The position numbers and the translations under genes were made by a program. A stretch of 64,000 nucleotides of DNA, taken from positions 32,599,462 through 32,663,461 of the forward strand of contig OX352763.1 in the NCBI GenBank assembly GCA_947095585.1, in the 5' to 3' direction. Origin of the DNA: Nephrocerus scutellatus. Lineage: Eukaryota > Arthropoda > Insecta > Diptera > Pipunculidae. The notes under the pieces were generated by a model. That model was not told the DNA's origin. It made no database searches and worked only from the letters and a program-made list of their open reading frames with translations. Positions 35,375-46,879 of the stretch are shown here, in pieces. Each line of letters starts with the position of its first letter. The first letter of the stretch is position 1.

Positions 35375-36010
35375 AAGAGTAATAAAGTTAGCCGAGTCTT
35401 AAATCGACTCAAAAACAACGTGGTCTTGGGTTTAGATAGGATCTCATCGGAGCTAATTGCACCAAGCAATTCCTGAACTGATAATGCAAGTATGGAAGAA
35501 AACGAACGTTGGCAGAAGACTTGAGAAAAGGCATCATCTGTGCCCCAAACATAGGAAAGGAAATATCACAACGTTCAGCAATAAAGTATAACGTTGTTCT
35601 TCTCTATTCTACAAGACGCTACGCTACATCATCCTTGTCCCATTCTACCAGTTTTGCTTTAACTTAGGCTAAACAGCAACTAATAACATTTTTACCCTTA
35701 GACGGGCAAAGAAATTGAGCATGAATTGAGCATAAGCCAAGTGAAGCTTTTAGAATCATTATCAAGTGGTGGAATAGCCTTAAACAGGTTCCGAGAAGGG
35801 GATGAACGGGTCTGCGTCCTCTTCAACTCGGTATTGGAAAAAGTGATCAGAGCCTTTGATGTAACGATGGGAAAAAAAATCTCTAAAAGGCCATCCAGAT
35901 ACTAGCTTAAACAGACAATATTGACCAGAAGATGTAAAAAAAGAGGCACGAAATATGGGGATGCACATGAGAACAAAACAAAGATTGCAAATATTGCGAA
36001 GTCAAGTGAT
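35375..36010 (+). pseudogene. RTE-type LINE RT fragment
   Basis: Nucleotide-level similarity to the 5455-6100 segment runs in the same order: gccgagtcttaaatcgactc, gaaaaggcatcatctgtgcc, aggaaaggaaatatcacaac, ctacaagacgct, tttttacccttag, gagaaggggatgaacgggt and ggaaaaagtgatcagagcc. Many indels destroy the frame. It is a more decayed member of the same family. Confidence 0.65.
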
Positions 36011-36964
36011 TGCGAAGTCAAGTGATTCGCGTGAACATCGAAGAAATGTTTCAGTGTCAGTTTAATTGCAGTTTTAATGATATTTCTAAAAGCGGTACTC
36101 TAGTGCAACGCCGAGTTGCCTCATCACACTTTTCTATTCAAAAGTAGTACTCATTTCAAATGCTTATCAGTTTATCTTCAATCCCATCATCGGACGTATA
36201 CTCTTAAGTTAAGTGATTCCTTCTTAAGCCATACTTTGACTAGCCCTAAATTTTAGCGTCAAATAATCCGTTGCATCCAAAATGCGTACACATATAATAG
36301 ACACCTTCTCTATATTACCCCTTCTTAATATCCTACATAACATCAATGCAGTGCCTAACATTATTTGGGATGGTAATTATTTCGCTTTGATTTTCACGGT
36401 GTGAAGAATCTTTTCATCTGACCTATTCGTAGAAGTCAGGAACTTGAATTTGTACAATCGATTTTGAGAGAAAAAGAATACAAGTGGGGCCCTATGCAAT
36501 TGCACATAAAATATTTTTCCATGCTAATGTTCCATTATGTCAACGGAAGTACGATTATATACCTATATGTACTTATGTTATATCAAATATACCAATTGAA
36601 TACAAAAGTCTAAAACTATGCTACTGATATTTTCTTTGTGTATTATATATCCGGATACAAAACAGCAACAATCAACTGGGTAAACCGATATTTTCATAGC
36701 TATGGTATATTGTATATGGTATACAGGGTGTCCCAGAATTCGTGGTATAAACGAAGGAGGGTGATAGCGGAGGTCATTTCCAACCAAAATAGCCAAATGA
36801 AGTTTTATCGAATTGTTGATGGTTCAAAAGTTATTCCATTTATAATAGTTGGTTATATGAGTTAGCTATTCTTCTCGGGAATACAATAAGCGATCAACCG
36901 GAAGAAGGTTTTGAATTATCAGATACAAAATTATTAAAGCTGTGCCTTAAAAAAAAACAACAAA
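36011..36964. other. Intergenic sequence, no supported gene
   Basis: AT-rich. The part around 36080-36440 has faint resemblance to a LINE 3' end in shifting frames, but nothing that can be delimited. Open frames at 36578-36865 overlap on both strands and have no domain. Confidence 0.4.
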
Positions 36965-37075
36965 TTCCAATTTTTCATGTAAATTATCTAATCGGAGATA
37001 CACATGCGGGTTAATTTTAAATACTTTATATGAGAGCCTCTTGACCGTTGTGCCCGATGTCATGGGAGATACACA
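36965..37075 (-). repeat. Partial copy of the terminal-conserved array element
   Basis: The segment aatttttcatgtaaattatctaatcggag matches the inverted right end of the element at 41566-43050. It is followed by acacatgcgggttaatttta, atgagagcctcttgacc and gggagatacacatgtgtata, about one and a half of the 120-bp units. RTE sequence begins right after it. Confidence 0.65.
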
Positions 37076-37077
37076 TG

Positions 37078-37240
37078 TGTATAAATTTTTGGCCCCGTAT
37101 GTCAGGAAGGTCGTATGTCGACATCGTGAAGAGAACTAAGCTCGGTATGCTCCGGTGGGCAGAACACCTAGTTCGCACGATCGAAGAGGATATTATATTT
37201 TTGAAGATCCGTCCATCCCCCGTTCTAACAAAATAGGAAA
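37078..37240 (+). repeat. RTE-type LINE fragment near the RT end
   Basis: Contains ggccccgtatgtcaggaagg, aagctcggtatgctccggtg and agaacacctagttcgcacga, corresponding to the segment at 6440-6570 (ggccccgtatgtgagaaggg; gacacctagctcgcataagc). Only about 160 bp remain. Confidence 0.6.
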
Positions 37241-37369
37241 TATCGAAAATTACAGGTTTACTACAATGATCTTTTTTTTTTTTTTTGGAATCAAAGCACT
37301 TCATCTTGATTGGTCAGCCATAAAAACGCTTATGTAATTTATTACTTCATCCACAATAGATTTTTAAAT

Positions 37370-37660
37370 GCGCCGTGGCTCAGTGGAAATAAGCATGGCT
37401 ACTGAGCAGGGGTTCGTGGTTCGAATCGCAGTAACACCAAAAGTATTTTTCACGGTATCCCACCTCTGGCGAATGGATGAAAAACGTTCCGAGAGTAATA
37501 ACTTGTCACGGAAAGCTTCTCAATTCGCCGTTCGTATCCGGCATTAAATTGTAGGTCTAGTCCATTTGTGTTCAAAAATATACATGCACAACACAAATGG
37601 TCTCTAGAATCCATGCCTTGGACCGCAGCGGCCTGTCGCGCCGAATATTATTATTATTAA
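37370..37660 (+). repeat. tRNA-derived SINE, complete copy
   Basis: About 290 bp. The head is tRNA-like: A box region gtggctcagtgg at about 37374 and B box ggttcgaatcg at about 37419. The body carries the blocks gtatttttcacgg, cccacctct.gcgaa, gagagtaataacttgtcacg, aattcgccgttcg and attaaattgtaggtc. The tail has two cacaaatgg repeats, tggaccgcag, cctgtcgcgcc and an (ATT)n end. RNA polymerase III transcription from the A/B boxes and mobilisation by a partner LINE are expected from SINE biology; the partner is not known. Confidence 0.85.
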
Positions 37661-37664
37661 CGTC

Positions 37665-37945
37665 GTCTATGCTTGGTGGCGGCAGCATAGTGTTATCTTC
37701 GGTCATTGTCGGAGCCTCCAATTCTTCAGTTAGCTGGCCATTTAGCAACTCATGAAAGTGCTCTTACCATAGCTCTAAGATACCTTTGAGATCGGCATCC
37801 TGATTAACCTCCCTGTCTTTGCAGTTTTTGCAACGCGGTGTATATTGTGTCCTACCGCGGACTCCTTGGTAGAACTTCCGTGTCCTCGCTCTAGTTCATT
37901 AACGAGATTCTTCTCCCAGGCTGCTTTCTTTTCTCATACCCAATC
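37665..37945 (-). pseudogene. RTE-type LINE linker fragment
   Basis: Minus-strand pieces EKKAAWEKNLVNELERG and then a segment equivalent to 'tcttagagcgatgggaagag/ctttcatgagt' correspond to 7200-7440 of the plus-strand copy. Frames are broken. Confidence 0.6.
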
Positions 37946-38380
37946 GCAAATTTCCATTGGTGTGGTAAGGAAAATTTCCTGCACAGAGTTCAAGAATATA
38001 GGGTTCTCACGAGAATTGATGTGTAAACATGCTAGTTCGCATGAGATAAGTAATATCATATTGTGTAACAATTTTTTGTCAGAATTGAATCCCTCGCCAC
38101 ACTTTCTATTATATATAGTCGATGTGGCTGTAGCCCGTCACACAAATAGTTTGTATTATTCAATTTAATGTCAATTCTATTGCAATTAAAATATTTCTCA
38201 AGTTTATTTGAAAGTGATGCTCCCATTATGGTTTGTGTCTCTGTTACAATTAGTGAACCACTTAATTGGTTTGCTGATGATACGAGTACTTGTGGACATA
38301 GCTAATTAGTATGTAGAGGTGCTCTCATTTATGTGCAACCTATGATTAGGATACGTCTGCTTGATCTTGATGAAATCATC
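37946..38380. other. Intergenic sequence, no supported gene
   Basis: AT-rich DNA. The stretch from about 38150 to 38310 is related to 30930-31090 (shared phrases such as tttgtattattcaatttaatgtc versus tttgtatttttcaatttaatgtc and ggtttgtgtct), which indicates an unnamed dispersed repeat. There is no gene. Confidence 0.4.
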
Positions 38381-39330
38381 TTGTGCAGCAGTTGAGTTTC
38401 TTCCCATTATTTCAATATCATCTGCGTAAGGCAGATGACACTGCTAAACGCACGAAAAGTTGGGAAGAATATAGGTTCGCCCTTACGGAGTACAACTTTG
38501 AATTAAGGCGATCGAAACGTGCACATGGAGGAAATGCCGCGAAAACATTGTCGAAATGCCAGTAGCAGTGTAGGTTTATTAGAAAATGCCGATGGCACCT
38601 ACACGTCGGATCGTGAGGATACAATCAGAATCCTACTTCAGGTTCATTTCCCAGATTCGTCTACTTGTGCACTACACACCCGAGCGCATCTAACCAGTAG
38701 GGTAAATTGTTTATCCGGTAAAATGTTCAGTCCGGATAAGGTTAAATGGGCAGTAGGCTCTTTTAAACCATTCAAAGCTTCAGGTGGTGATGGGATCTTT
38801 ACAGCGCTTCTACAGTAGACAATTGATCTCATCCTACCGTGTATGCTTACTTTATTTAGAGCCAACTGCAAGAGGGGTACATTCCTACTACCAGGAGACA
38901 GGTATTATCCCCAAAACCAGACAATAGGCCTAGTGAGCTGCCTAAATCATAAAGACCTATAAGTCTAACATAATTTGACTTATTAATAATCATATTATAT
39001 GAGGCCGGTTAGAATTGTTTACCCCTCTGCACTCAAGTCAGTTTACGTACAGGAAAGGCAAAAGCCCTTCACTTTCTTGTAAAAAAAGATAGTAGGAACT
39101 TTTCGCTCCGTGAAGTGGACCTCTGTCTGCCTTCATCGATATTGAGGGAGCATTCGATAACACTGGCTAGGACTCTATTGCAAGGGCAATCAGTAGCAGA
39201 GGTAACCCGACGACTTGACCAATCATTGGATAAAGACCATGCTTGATAGTCGAGTCACTAGTCTTAATGACGGTCTTAATGACTCTGAGTACATTAGTCA
39301 TTAAAATGAAAAGGAAACTTAACCTTACTA
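38380..39330 (+). pseudogene. LOA-type LINE reverse transcriptase, N-terminal half
   Basis: Plus-strand frames carry SWEEYRFALTEYNFELRRSK (linker), ENADGTYTSDREDTIRILLQ with VHFPDSST, then MFSPDKVKWAVGSFKPFKAS with GGDGIFTALLQ (the K...G.DGI box). Further on, remnants of the RPISLT box and of a D-I-E-G-A-F box (gatattgagggagcattcga near 39140) are visible. The palm with YADD is absent. Directly downstream is an unrelated Jockey-type copy. Confidence 0.7.
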
Positions 39331-39339
39331 ATAATTAGT

Positions 39340-41330
39340 TCACGGATTGGGAATTATTTAGAGAGAACTGGACAATCTAATTGAGTTAAAAGTTTGTCTC
39401 AAAACTAAACAAGAACTTGAAATACAAGCTGGATATTTTATTAACTCTATGCGTGAAGCACCTAAGGAGGCTACACCCGAATTAGGTGATAAAGTTATAC
39501 AAGAGATCAACTACCCCATGGAGATTCGAGAACTGATAAAAAAAAGGCGTAGGAAAAGACGCATATGGCATAGAACCAGAAATATTATTGACAAAAGAGA
39601 ATTTAATCGAGTAAGTAATAAAGTTAACCGATTAATTAAAGAACATAAAGAGGCTTGTACTGAAAATTATCTGAAAGGACTGGGTCCTGAAGCTGACAAA
39701 AACTATTCTCTTTGGAAAGCTACTAAGAGATATAAGAGGCCAATATTACAAGTGCCACCTATTAGGAACACAAATGGAGAATGGGTGCGACGTAACGATG
39801 AAAAAGCCGAACTCTTTGCTCAACACTTGGCATCAGTATTTCAACCACATGATATACAATCTAGGATTGAACCTTAACCAGTTTATAGATCTTTATTAAA
39901 CATCAATAGTGTCACCCCACTAGAAATCGCACATGAAATAGGCACGAATTTAAATCCCAAAAAGTCACCTGGAATTGACGAAATTTCGCCAAGGCTGTTC
40001 AAGGAGTTATCAAAGAGAGCAGTCATTATGTTAACATATATATATATAATGCTTGCTTTCGACTAACATATGTGCCTGAGTGTTTCAAGGTAGCACAAAT
40101 AGTCATGATAAAAAAACCAGACAAACCCGGAGAGCAAATGACATCATACAGGCCAATCTCTTTGTTACCAACTATCTCAAAGTTGTTTGAGAAGTTGTTT
40201 TTGAAACGACTAAAACCAATGATCATTATACCTGATTTCCAGTTTGGATTCAGGAATAAACATTCGACCATAGATCAAGTTCATCGTGTGACCGCAAAGA
40301 TTGAACAAGCGTTTGAAGAGAAGATATACTGTCCTGCTGTATTTCTAGATGTATCACAGGCTTTCGATAGAGTGTGGCATGAGGGTCTTATATACAAGAT
40401 AAGTAAATTAGTGCCACAAAATTACTGCCAACTGCTCGAGTCGTATCTCTCCAAACGAAGAGTATCACATGAAGATTCATACTCTAACTTTTACCCAGCT
40501 ATAGCAGGAGTGCCTCAGGGTAGTGTACTAGGGCCTTTCCTATATCTTCTTTACACTTCCGATATACCGACAACGGAAACAACCTTCATCGGAACTTTTG
40601 CTGATGATACGGTAGTATTGGCATCAAGCGAATCACAGAATCAAGCAGCTGAATACTTACAACAGGCACTCGATAAAATCAGCCAATGGACAAGGGATTG
40701 GAAATTAAAGCTGAACGAGCTGAAATCAGTCCATGTAACATATGCGTTTCGGCACAAAAATTGCAACTTCCATACATTTCTCAATGGGGTACAAATTTGA
40801 CAACCTGAATCAGCTAAATATCATGGATTGCATCTCGATTAAACTGGAAACACCACGTTAGACAAAAAGCTAAACAAATTAATATAAAACAACGTGAAAT
40901 GTACTGGCTGATAGGAAAACATTCTAAGCTTAGCCTGTACTGTAAACGCCTTATCTACGAATCGATTATTAAACCAATTTGGACGTATGGGATTCAACTC
41001 TGGGGCTGTACTAAACAAACAAATCGTTTAATCATTCAACATTGCCAAAATAAATTTCTACGTGCAATAACGAATGCTTACTGCTACGTAACCAACGAGG
41101 AATTACATGAAGATCTAAATGTTAAATGGGTTGATGAAGTAATCCAGGAATTTGCCATCAAACATGAAAGAAGATTACTGCAACATACCAATACTGAAGC
41201 AATACAACTTCTTGACCTAGCACAAGAACTATGACGTCTTAAAAGAATTAAACCGTCATCTAATAATTGAAGATTCATTGCTGCGAGCAGAATATTGATT
41301 CGTCGTTGTAAACCCGTACTCGTTCCACTT
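39340..41330 (+). pseudogene. Jockey-type LINE, ORF2 RT to 3' end (best preserved LINE)
   Basis: Long plus-strand frames (39449-39877, 40072-40800, 40899-41234) cover most of an RT. They include the linker (IKKRRRKRRIWHRTRNIIDK), KKSPGIDEISPRLFKEL, SYRPISLLPTISKLFEKL, AVFLDVSQAFDRVWHEGL, AGVPQGSVLGPFLYLLYTSD and an intact GTFADDTVVLAS, then a normal C-terminus (YESIIKPIWTYGIQLWG; ERRLLQHTNTEAIQLLDLAQ). Stops near 39875, 40798 and 40840 and small indels inactivate it. The endonuclease and ORF1 are missing, so it is 5' truncated near 39340. The clade call rests on the RT and C-terminal motifs, as in Jockey and Juan-like elements. Confidence 0.8.
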
Positions 41331-41339
41331 ATTTGTTCT

Positions 41340-41515
41340 TGATCGGACAACGGCAACTAAACTTCAGAAGCTATAAAGAATTGTCTATCTTGGTACAACG
41401 GATGCCATGCGCACCTGCCCTGCGACAGCACTAAAAGCTATTGTAGGCAAATCTTCACCCCTGCAAAACTTCATAAGGAAGACAGCCGCTAGATATGTAT
41501 TAGGTAATAAATAAC
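41340..41515 (+). pseudogene. LOA-type LINE fragment (after the palm)
   Basis: Plus-strand translation gives a LQKL.RIVYLGTTDAMRTCP segment followed by ATALKAIVGKSSPLQNFIRK and TAARYVLG. This matches the pattern L..TACLGITGAMRTCPTAAL...L...PL found between RT and RNase H in LOA/R1 elements. It lies between the Jockey copy and the 41566 array. Confidence 0.6.
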
Positions 41516-41565
41516 CTTATGTGTATGTAATGTATGCAATATCGATTTGTTTGTTTGTTTTGTAT

Positions 41566-43050
41566 ATTTTTAAATTCTCTATAGTAACTTCACTTGCCCG
41601 TGGCACGGATGTCGGTCTTCGGTCGTCGGTCGGTCGTCGGTCGTCTGTCGTGGAATCTTGCGATCAATTTTTAACCCACTTCCCAAAGCCCGATTTTATT
41701 GAAATTTTGCACACATGTGTATTTCCGGAGACAACACTTTCTATTAAAATTTGAGGACCCTCGGGCCACGGGGTCGGGGGGCTCCCCTACAAATATTTTA
41801 CAAAATTTTACTAGATTTTCTTCAAATTTAATACACATGTGTATCTCCGATAGACAACACTTTTTGTAAAAAATTTGGTGAGCTCGGGCCCGGGTTCGTG
41901 GGGCCCCATCCATTTTTTTAAAAAAATTAACCCGATTTTCTTCAAATTTAATACACATGTGTATCTTCGATAGACAAAACCTTTTGTAAAAATGTGGAGA
42001 CCCCGGGCCCGGGTTCTTGGGGCCCCATAACTTTTTTTTTTAAATTAACCCGATTTTCTTCAAATTTAATACACATGTGTATCTCCGATAGACAACACAT
42101 TTTGTAAAATATTTGGACACCCCGGGCCCCGGTTTGTGGGGCCCCATAACTTTTTTTTAAAAAAATAAACCCGATTTTCTTCAAATTTAGTACACATGTG
42201 TATCTCCGATAGACAACACTTTTTTTAAAAAATTTGTAGACCCCGGGTCCCGGGGTCGTGGGGCTCCAAAGTTTTTTTTTAAAAAAATTAACCCGATTTT
42301 AATTTTATATACGTATGTATCTCCGATGAAAAACACTTTCTGTAAAAGTTTGGAGACCCCGGACCCCAGGGTCATTAGTCCCCAATTTTTTTTTAAAAAA
42401 AATTAACCCGATTTTTTTAAATTTTATATACATGTGTATCTCCGATAAGTAACACTTTTTGAAAAAAATTTTGGAGAAAGGGTTTGGGGCCCCAACAAAT
42501 TTTTTAAAAAAATTAACCCGATTGTTTTAAATTTTATATACATGTGTATCTCCGATGAGTAACACTTTTTGAAAAAATTTTGGAGACAGGGTTTGGGGAT
42601 CCAACAAATTTTTTAAAAAACTTAATCCGATTTTTTTTTTAAATTTTATATACGTGTGTATCTCCGATAGACAACACTTTTTGCAAAAATTTTGGTGGCC
42701 AGGGTCGTGGGGCCCATAGCAATTTTTCAAAAAAATAACCCGATTTTCTTCAAATTTTTTATACATGTGTATCTCCGATGGACAAAATTTTTTGTAAAGT
42801 TTTTGGAGTGAGGCCCTGAGGCCCGAGGGGTGCCCATAAAATTTTTTTAAAAATTAGCTCGATTTTCTTCAAATTTTAAATACTGTCACTGATGGACAAA
42901 ACTTTTTGTAAGTTGGTTGGAGTGATCGGGCCCTGACCCCGTGTGGTGTCCATGTAAATTTTTTAAAAATTAGCGCGGTTTTCTTCAAATTTTAACACAT
43001 ACCCATCTCCTATTAGAGAATTTACATGAAAAATTGTATTTTTATGGGTT
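41566..43050. repeat. Terminal-conserved element with minisatellite and 120-bp tandem array
   Basis: Layout: left end TTTTTAAATTCTCTATA (41566 on), then gtaacttcacttgcccgtgg, a GC-rich minisatellite of cggtcgt-type units (41605-41655), tcaatttttaacccacttcc, and then about 12 units of 110-125 bp. Each unit has acccgattttcttcaaattt, acacatgtgtatctccgat, gacaacactttttgta and a gcccc/cccgg-rich segment. The right end is attagagaatttacatgaaa at 43012 followed by tttttatggg. The two ends contain mutually inverted TAAATTCTCTA/TAGAGAATTTA. Open frames on the minus strand (42766-41671) are repeats of one another and not genes. The same layout recurs at 57812-58640. Confidence 0.8.
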
Positions 43051-43900
43051 GTTTTTTTTTTGTTTGTAAAAAATATAAATTAACAATTTATTTCATAAAT
43101 TAATTTATTTCATTTTATTTATTGTTGTTTTGATTTTCAATTATAGTTAAATACTTAATTTAAACACATAAATAAATGGTCTGGTCGAGTTCTTATAATT
43201 TAAAATTAAGTTAAATTTTAATTAAAAAACTGTCCATTGTATTCCATCAACTGTGTGAATTAATTCAAGGACCTTTCTTAATCTTTTCAGGAGTAAAATC
43301 ATCTGAAAAAAAAAATTCAAAATAACAAATTAACGTTGTCGGATGCACCCCTAATCCGCAATGTTGTTATTGTTGTTTCTTTCTCCTTCTCCAAAATGTT
43401 ATATATTTTGAACAAAAAAGAATACGAGTATATTAAAAAGAATTCAATCTAAAAATCATAACGAATAAATATATATATAAATATGTGAGTGTGTGGGTTT
43501 GTGTATATTTGCTTTAAATGCACCAATTAGCACCGAAGAAATTTCATATTGCATTTAAGGTTTTTGTTTGTTTGTTTGTTTGTTTTTGCTTTTTTCTTAT
43601 AGCGTCATCATTAAATCATTGCTCATTAACTTTATTTGTTAGCAGTAACTTTAAAAACGTTTGCAAAAAGTTGTAATAAATAATAATAAGTGTACGTATA
43701 TATGCACAAATATTAGCTTTGTGTGTGTCGGCAAAAATAAATTATATGAAAAAAAGAATTAAAAATAAAAACTGAAAAAAAGAAACTTTTAATTTAAGTT
43801 GGTAATTAGAGAAAAAAAAAACAAAATGTTATTGAATTTAATTCAATCAGTCAATCAGTCAAAAATCAATCGCGCAGAGCGGTTGGTGGTAGTTCACTCA
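43051..43900 (-). other. 3' flank and probable 3' UTR of miniature-like gene
   Basis: AT-rich DNA downstream of the minus-strand stop codon. A candidate poly(A) signal AATAAA lies on the minus strand at about 43632-43637 (tttatt on the plus strand), some 265 bp past the stop; other AATAAA-like words occur, so the site is uncertain. A (GTTT)n run is present at about 43565-43587. Confidence 0.45.
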
Positions 43901-45318
43901 TCACTGTAACGTGTCATGGGTGACAGTTGTTGTGGTTTTTGTTGATGGAATACTGCCGGCTACTTGTTGCATAGCATGTGTTGCCGCATTGACTGATTGG
44001 TGTTGTTGCTGAAGATGATGTTGCTGCTGGTGCTGGTGTTGCTGATGCTGGTGTTGGTCGTGTCGCATCCGAAACAGCCGCAAAGTCATCCACGAGGCTA
44101 TGGTTCCAGGCGCCGGAATCGGCGTTTGCTTCTCGAGCGCCTCTTTTTGCAGCTGATACCGGTATAGCAGTGAACCGGCGATCAGCGCGGAGACAATTGT
44201 CGCCGAAATAACAACAATAAATAGAATGCTGAAGCCAGGCACCGGCATGCAAATGCCATAGACGACATCCTCGGTGATTTTGCCCTGAAACACGGTGACA
44301 GCCTCTTGCTTGGTATCCGGACTAAAAGCCAAATCAGCTTCCGAGATAACATCGTAAATACCACTAACACCGACATCGGCGCTTCTCACCTTGCGGTCAG
44401 AAATTACAATCGATCGTCTTCGCCGGCGCCTATGCTGTCCTCCATTCGAAGAAGTTGTCGACGAATTCTCTTGGGTACCATTTTGCGTGTCGCTGTCGCT
44501 ATTGACGATTTCGTCCTCTTTGTCACCTTGCTGTTGTAATTGCGGCCGGTAAACCGGCCTCAGAATTACATCATCATCTGTCTTTGGTTCGAGTGATCGT
44601 GGCCCAGCCATTGGCACTCCCATACGTTTTTGCGCCTCAAACTGTCGTGGTCCTTGCGGGAATTTACCGCTCTTCTTCAATTCCATGTACTGTTCTTCGC
44701 CCATCATTCCATCACCGGTATCATCGTCGGCAGCTTCCTCGTTGCCAAATAGCGAATCCAAATCGGTCTCATCGTCCTCCTCGTGCACCGGTCGTGGCTG
44801 TAGATTTGCATTCTTCTCGTTCATATTGAACGTGTCCAAGATGTTGGCAATGCCATTGTTGATCGATGACAATTGCTTGCGATTGTGTATGATGTCATCG
44901 TAGAAGATGTCGTGGTCACGATCCGATGACAGTGACGACTGTGATGGTGACGGTGCATCTGGCATTCCATGGCTGGGTGGCATATCGTGCATAATGTCAT
45001 TGTTGTTGCCGGCGCCATCACTCATTAGGACGTCCTTGCGTTCGTGTACATTGCCGTTGGTCAACTGACAATGGTCAAGGCAGCCATGCCGACATATTTC
45101 CACCTTACACTTGATGTGCACGCTCAGAGCGTCAGGAAATTTAAACGCATGAAAGAATGCATACGTAATGACAGTGGCACGTTCGTCGGGGGCGCGAGCC
45201 TTTAGGAATCGTGATATCATCTTGGGACGCAGCACACAACCAAATTCATCTGACAGTTTTATCACGTGACCCGAACCGTCTGAAGCGACACATGATTTAA
45301 CGCGCATGTCGAATTCGC
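43901..45318 (-). CDS. m: miniature-like ZP-domain membrane protein, last coding exon
   Basis: The acceptor tgtattttcttccag (minus strand, AG at 45320-45319) joins the 49443 exon in phase 1 (G/GC). The exon encodes the ZP C-terminal half beginning EFDMRVKSCVASDGSG and including FGCVLRPKMISRFLK, IKCKVEICRHGCLDHC. A long acidic, low-complexity linker follows, then a furin-type site of six Arg (HRRRRRRSI), a transmembrane helix (FSILFIVVISATIVSALIAG) and a cytoplasmic tail with a His/Gln-rich stretch (about 43960-44060). Miniature in Drosophila is an apical ZP protein needed for wing cell flattening together with Dusky. The call rests on the ZP sequence across all five exons and on the neighbouring dusky-like gene. 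Confidence 0.85.
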
Positions 45319-45650
45319 CTGGAAGAAAATACACATAGGTCATTAGAATGCAATGTTAGATATTTGTCTGGATCAAAGAATTTATGGAATAATTAAAATG
45401 AATTTTTAATTTTTGCATACTAAGGAAAGAGTAGATCGTATCGATATGCAACCGATGCTATTCATATAAGCACAACTTCGCCTTTAAAAAATGTTGCTGC
45501 ACTTAGAACCTTAAAGTAATTATTTTATCAGCTTAGCTCTTAACTTAATACCAAATAAGACAACTCAGGTTTATAAGTAACAGTTTTTTTGGCTTAGATA
45601 GAACTTACTAAAGGACTGTCAAAGGAGCTATCATACTGCGCTTACTTTTT
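45319..45650 (-). other. Intron of miniature-like gene, unidentified part
   Basis: AT-rich intron sequence next to the acceptor of the last exon. No mobile element is recognised until about 45650. Confidence 0.5.
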
Positions 45651-46650
45651 GTTTTTCATTATCAGAATACTCCGGCAAATCATCATGAATAGACTAACGC
45701 TTAAAAAACGCTAGCAGCTTATCCAGTCGATTCGCGCAACTTATAGACGACTTTGTGATTTTTATGGCACATCTGAGCAGGCCATCCGTCGAGCTGTGGA
45801 TAGATTTCGTACCACATACTCTCTGAATGATACAATAGCCACAACAGCCCAAACCAATATGCGCATTGAAGAGAATATTAGCGCTGTAAGTGAAAGTGTG
45901 GTCGAAGATCTAATTTTTTATCGATTCGTCGTCGGTCGCACGAAGTACGGCTCTGACCGTCCATTATGTGGAAAATTTTGCACAAAAATCTTGGTCTACA
46001 CCCATAAAAGACCCAGCTAGTCTACAAATTAAAGCTACGAGACCCTCCTCATATACGTCGTTCTTTCGTCGATTGGTATCTAAAGCAATTTCAAACTGAC
46101 CCGTTGTTTTATGGCAAAAGTGTGGTTAGCGATGAGGATCATTTTTGGCTTAACAGGTTTGTTAATAAGCAAATTTGTCCCTTATGGAGTAAGACCAATC
46201 TACAAGAGACCCTACATTATATTCAGAGGATATGAACATTTTTCAGCGAACGTTTGTACTCTTGTACGTTTGTTTGTCGTTTCGTATATCTCGGCTTCTA
46301 CCAGTCAACATTTGATGGGACTTGTTTTAAAACAGTTGGTTAACGCTCGGCTTGCAATGGCGTAATTTTTTCATTCATAGAGGTTAGTGAGGAAACTGAG
46401 AAAAATACTAATACTGAGTCCATTACATCTTGAAGTCCATTGGTACGGTATACACGCCGGCGGCATCCTCATTTCTGCAAAAATGAAGCCAAAGTACGCG
46501 TTACAGTCTATTAGATCTCATTACCCCACCATGATCATAAGTTTTTTGTTTGAAAATATGGGTGACATTGATCCGGACGAGATGTGATTTCAACACGATC
46601 AACACGAAATCAAAATTTTGGTGATTTAGAGAAATGGACCTGTCAAAATC
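45650..46650 (+). pseudogene. DD41D-type mariner transposase relic
   Basis: Plus-strand frames in order correspond to the transposase at 10511-11595. First come a helix-turn-helix piece (SEQAIRRAVDRFRTTYSLND, about 45774-45832) and EENISAVSESVVED. Next is the region around D1 (tagcgatgaggatcattttt; SDE.HF), then NKQ.CP.W and a segment with FENMGDIDPDEM, followed by 'tgatttcaacacgatc' where the WFQQDG box would lie. Stops and indels abound. The sequence differs from the 10406 element, so it is an older family member. It lies in the last intron of the miniature-like gene, opposite to it. Confidence 0.6.
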
Positions 46651-46879
46651 GTACAATTTGGCAACCGTGGATTATATCCTGTTGGGTGGGACCAAGTGAA
46701 TTCGCTGGTTTGAACTGAAGTTTGTTGTAATGGGAGAGCCCTATGTTGGAATCCTAATCAGTGAAGTGTTTTTTTAAACTGAAATTATTGAGTTTTACCA
46801 AGCCCAACTTAATCTTCTTAATTTTCCCACGATATTATCATTATCGGGTAGTAACTACATTGGAAGACCCTTAGGTTTA

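Noticed and set aside
37370..37445. Functional tRNA gene suggested by A and B boxes
   Set aside because: The same sequence continues into the SINE body in every copy and the cloverleaf is not kept.
41671..42766. Family of small minus-strand proteins (repeated SEIHMCIKFEENRV-type frames)
   Set aside because: They are translations of the 120-bp tandem units, with stops in most units.
41566..43050. CRISPR-like array because of regular repeats
   Set aside because: Repeats are 110-125 bp, the spacers are homologous to each other, and the DNA is eukaryotic.
43914..45021. Open frames overlapping the last miniature-like exon
   Set aside because: They are shadow frames; only the ZP frame matches the other exons and splice signals.
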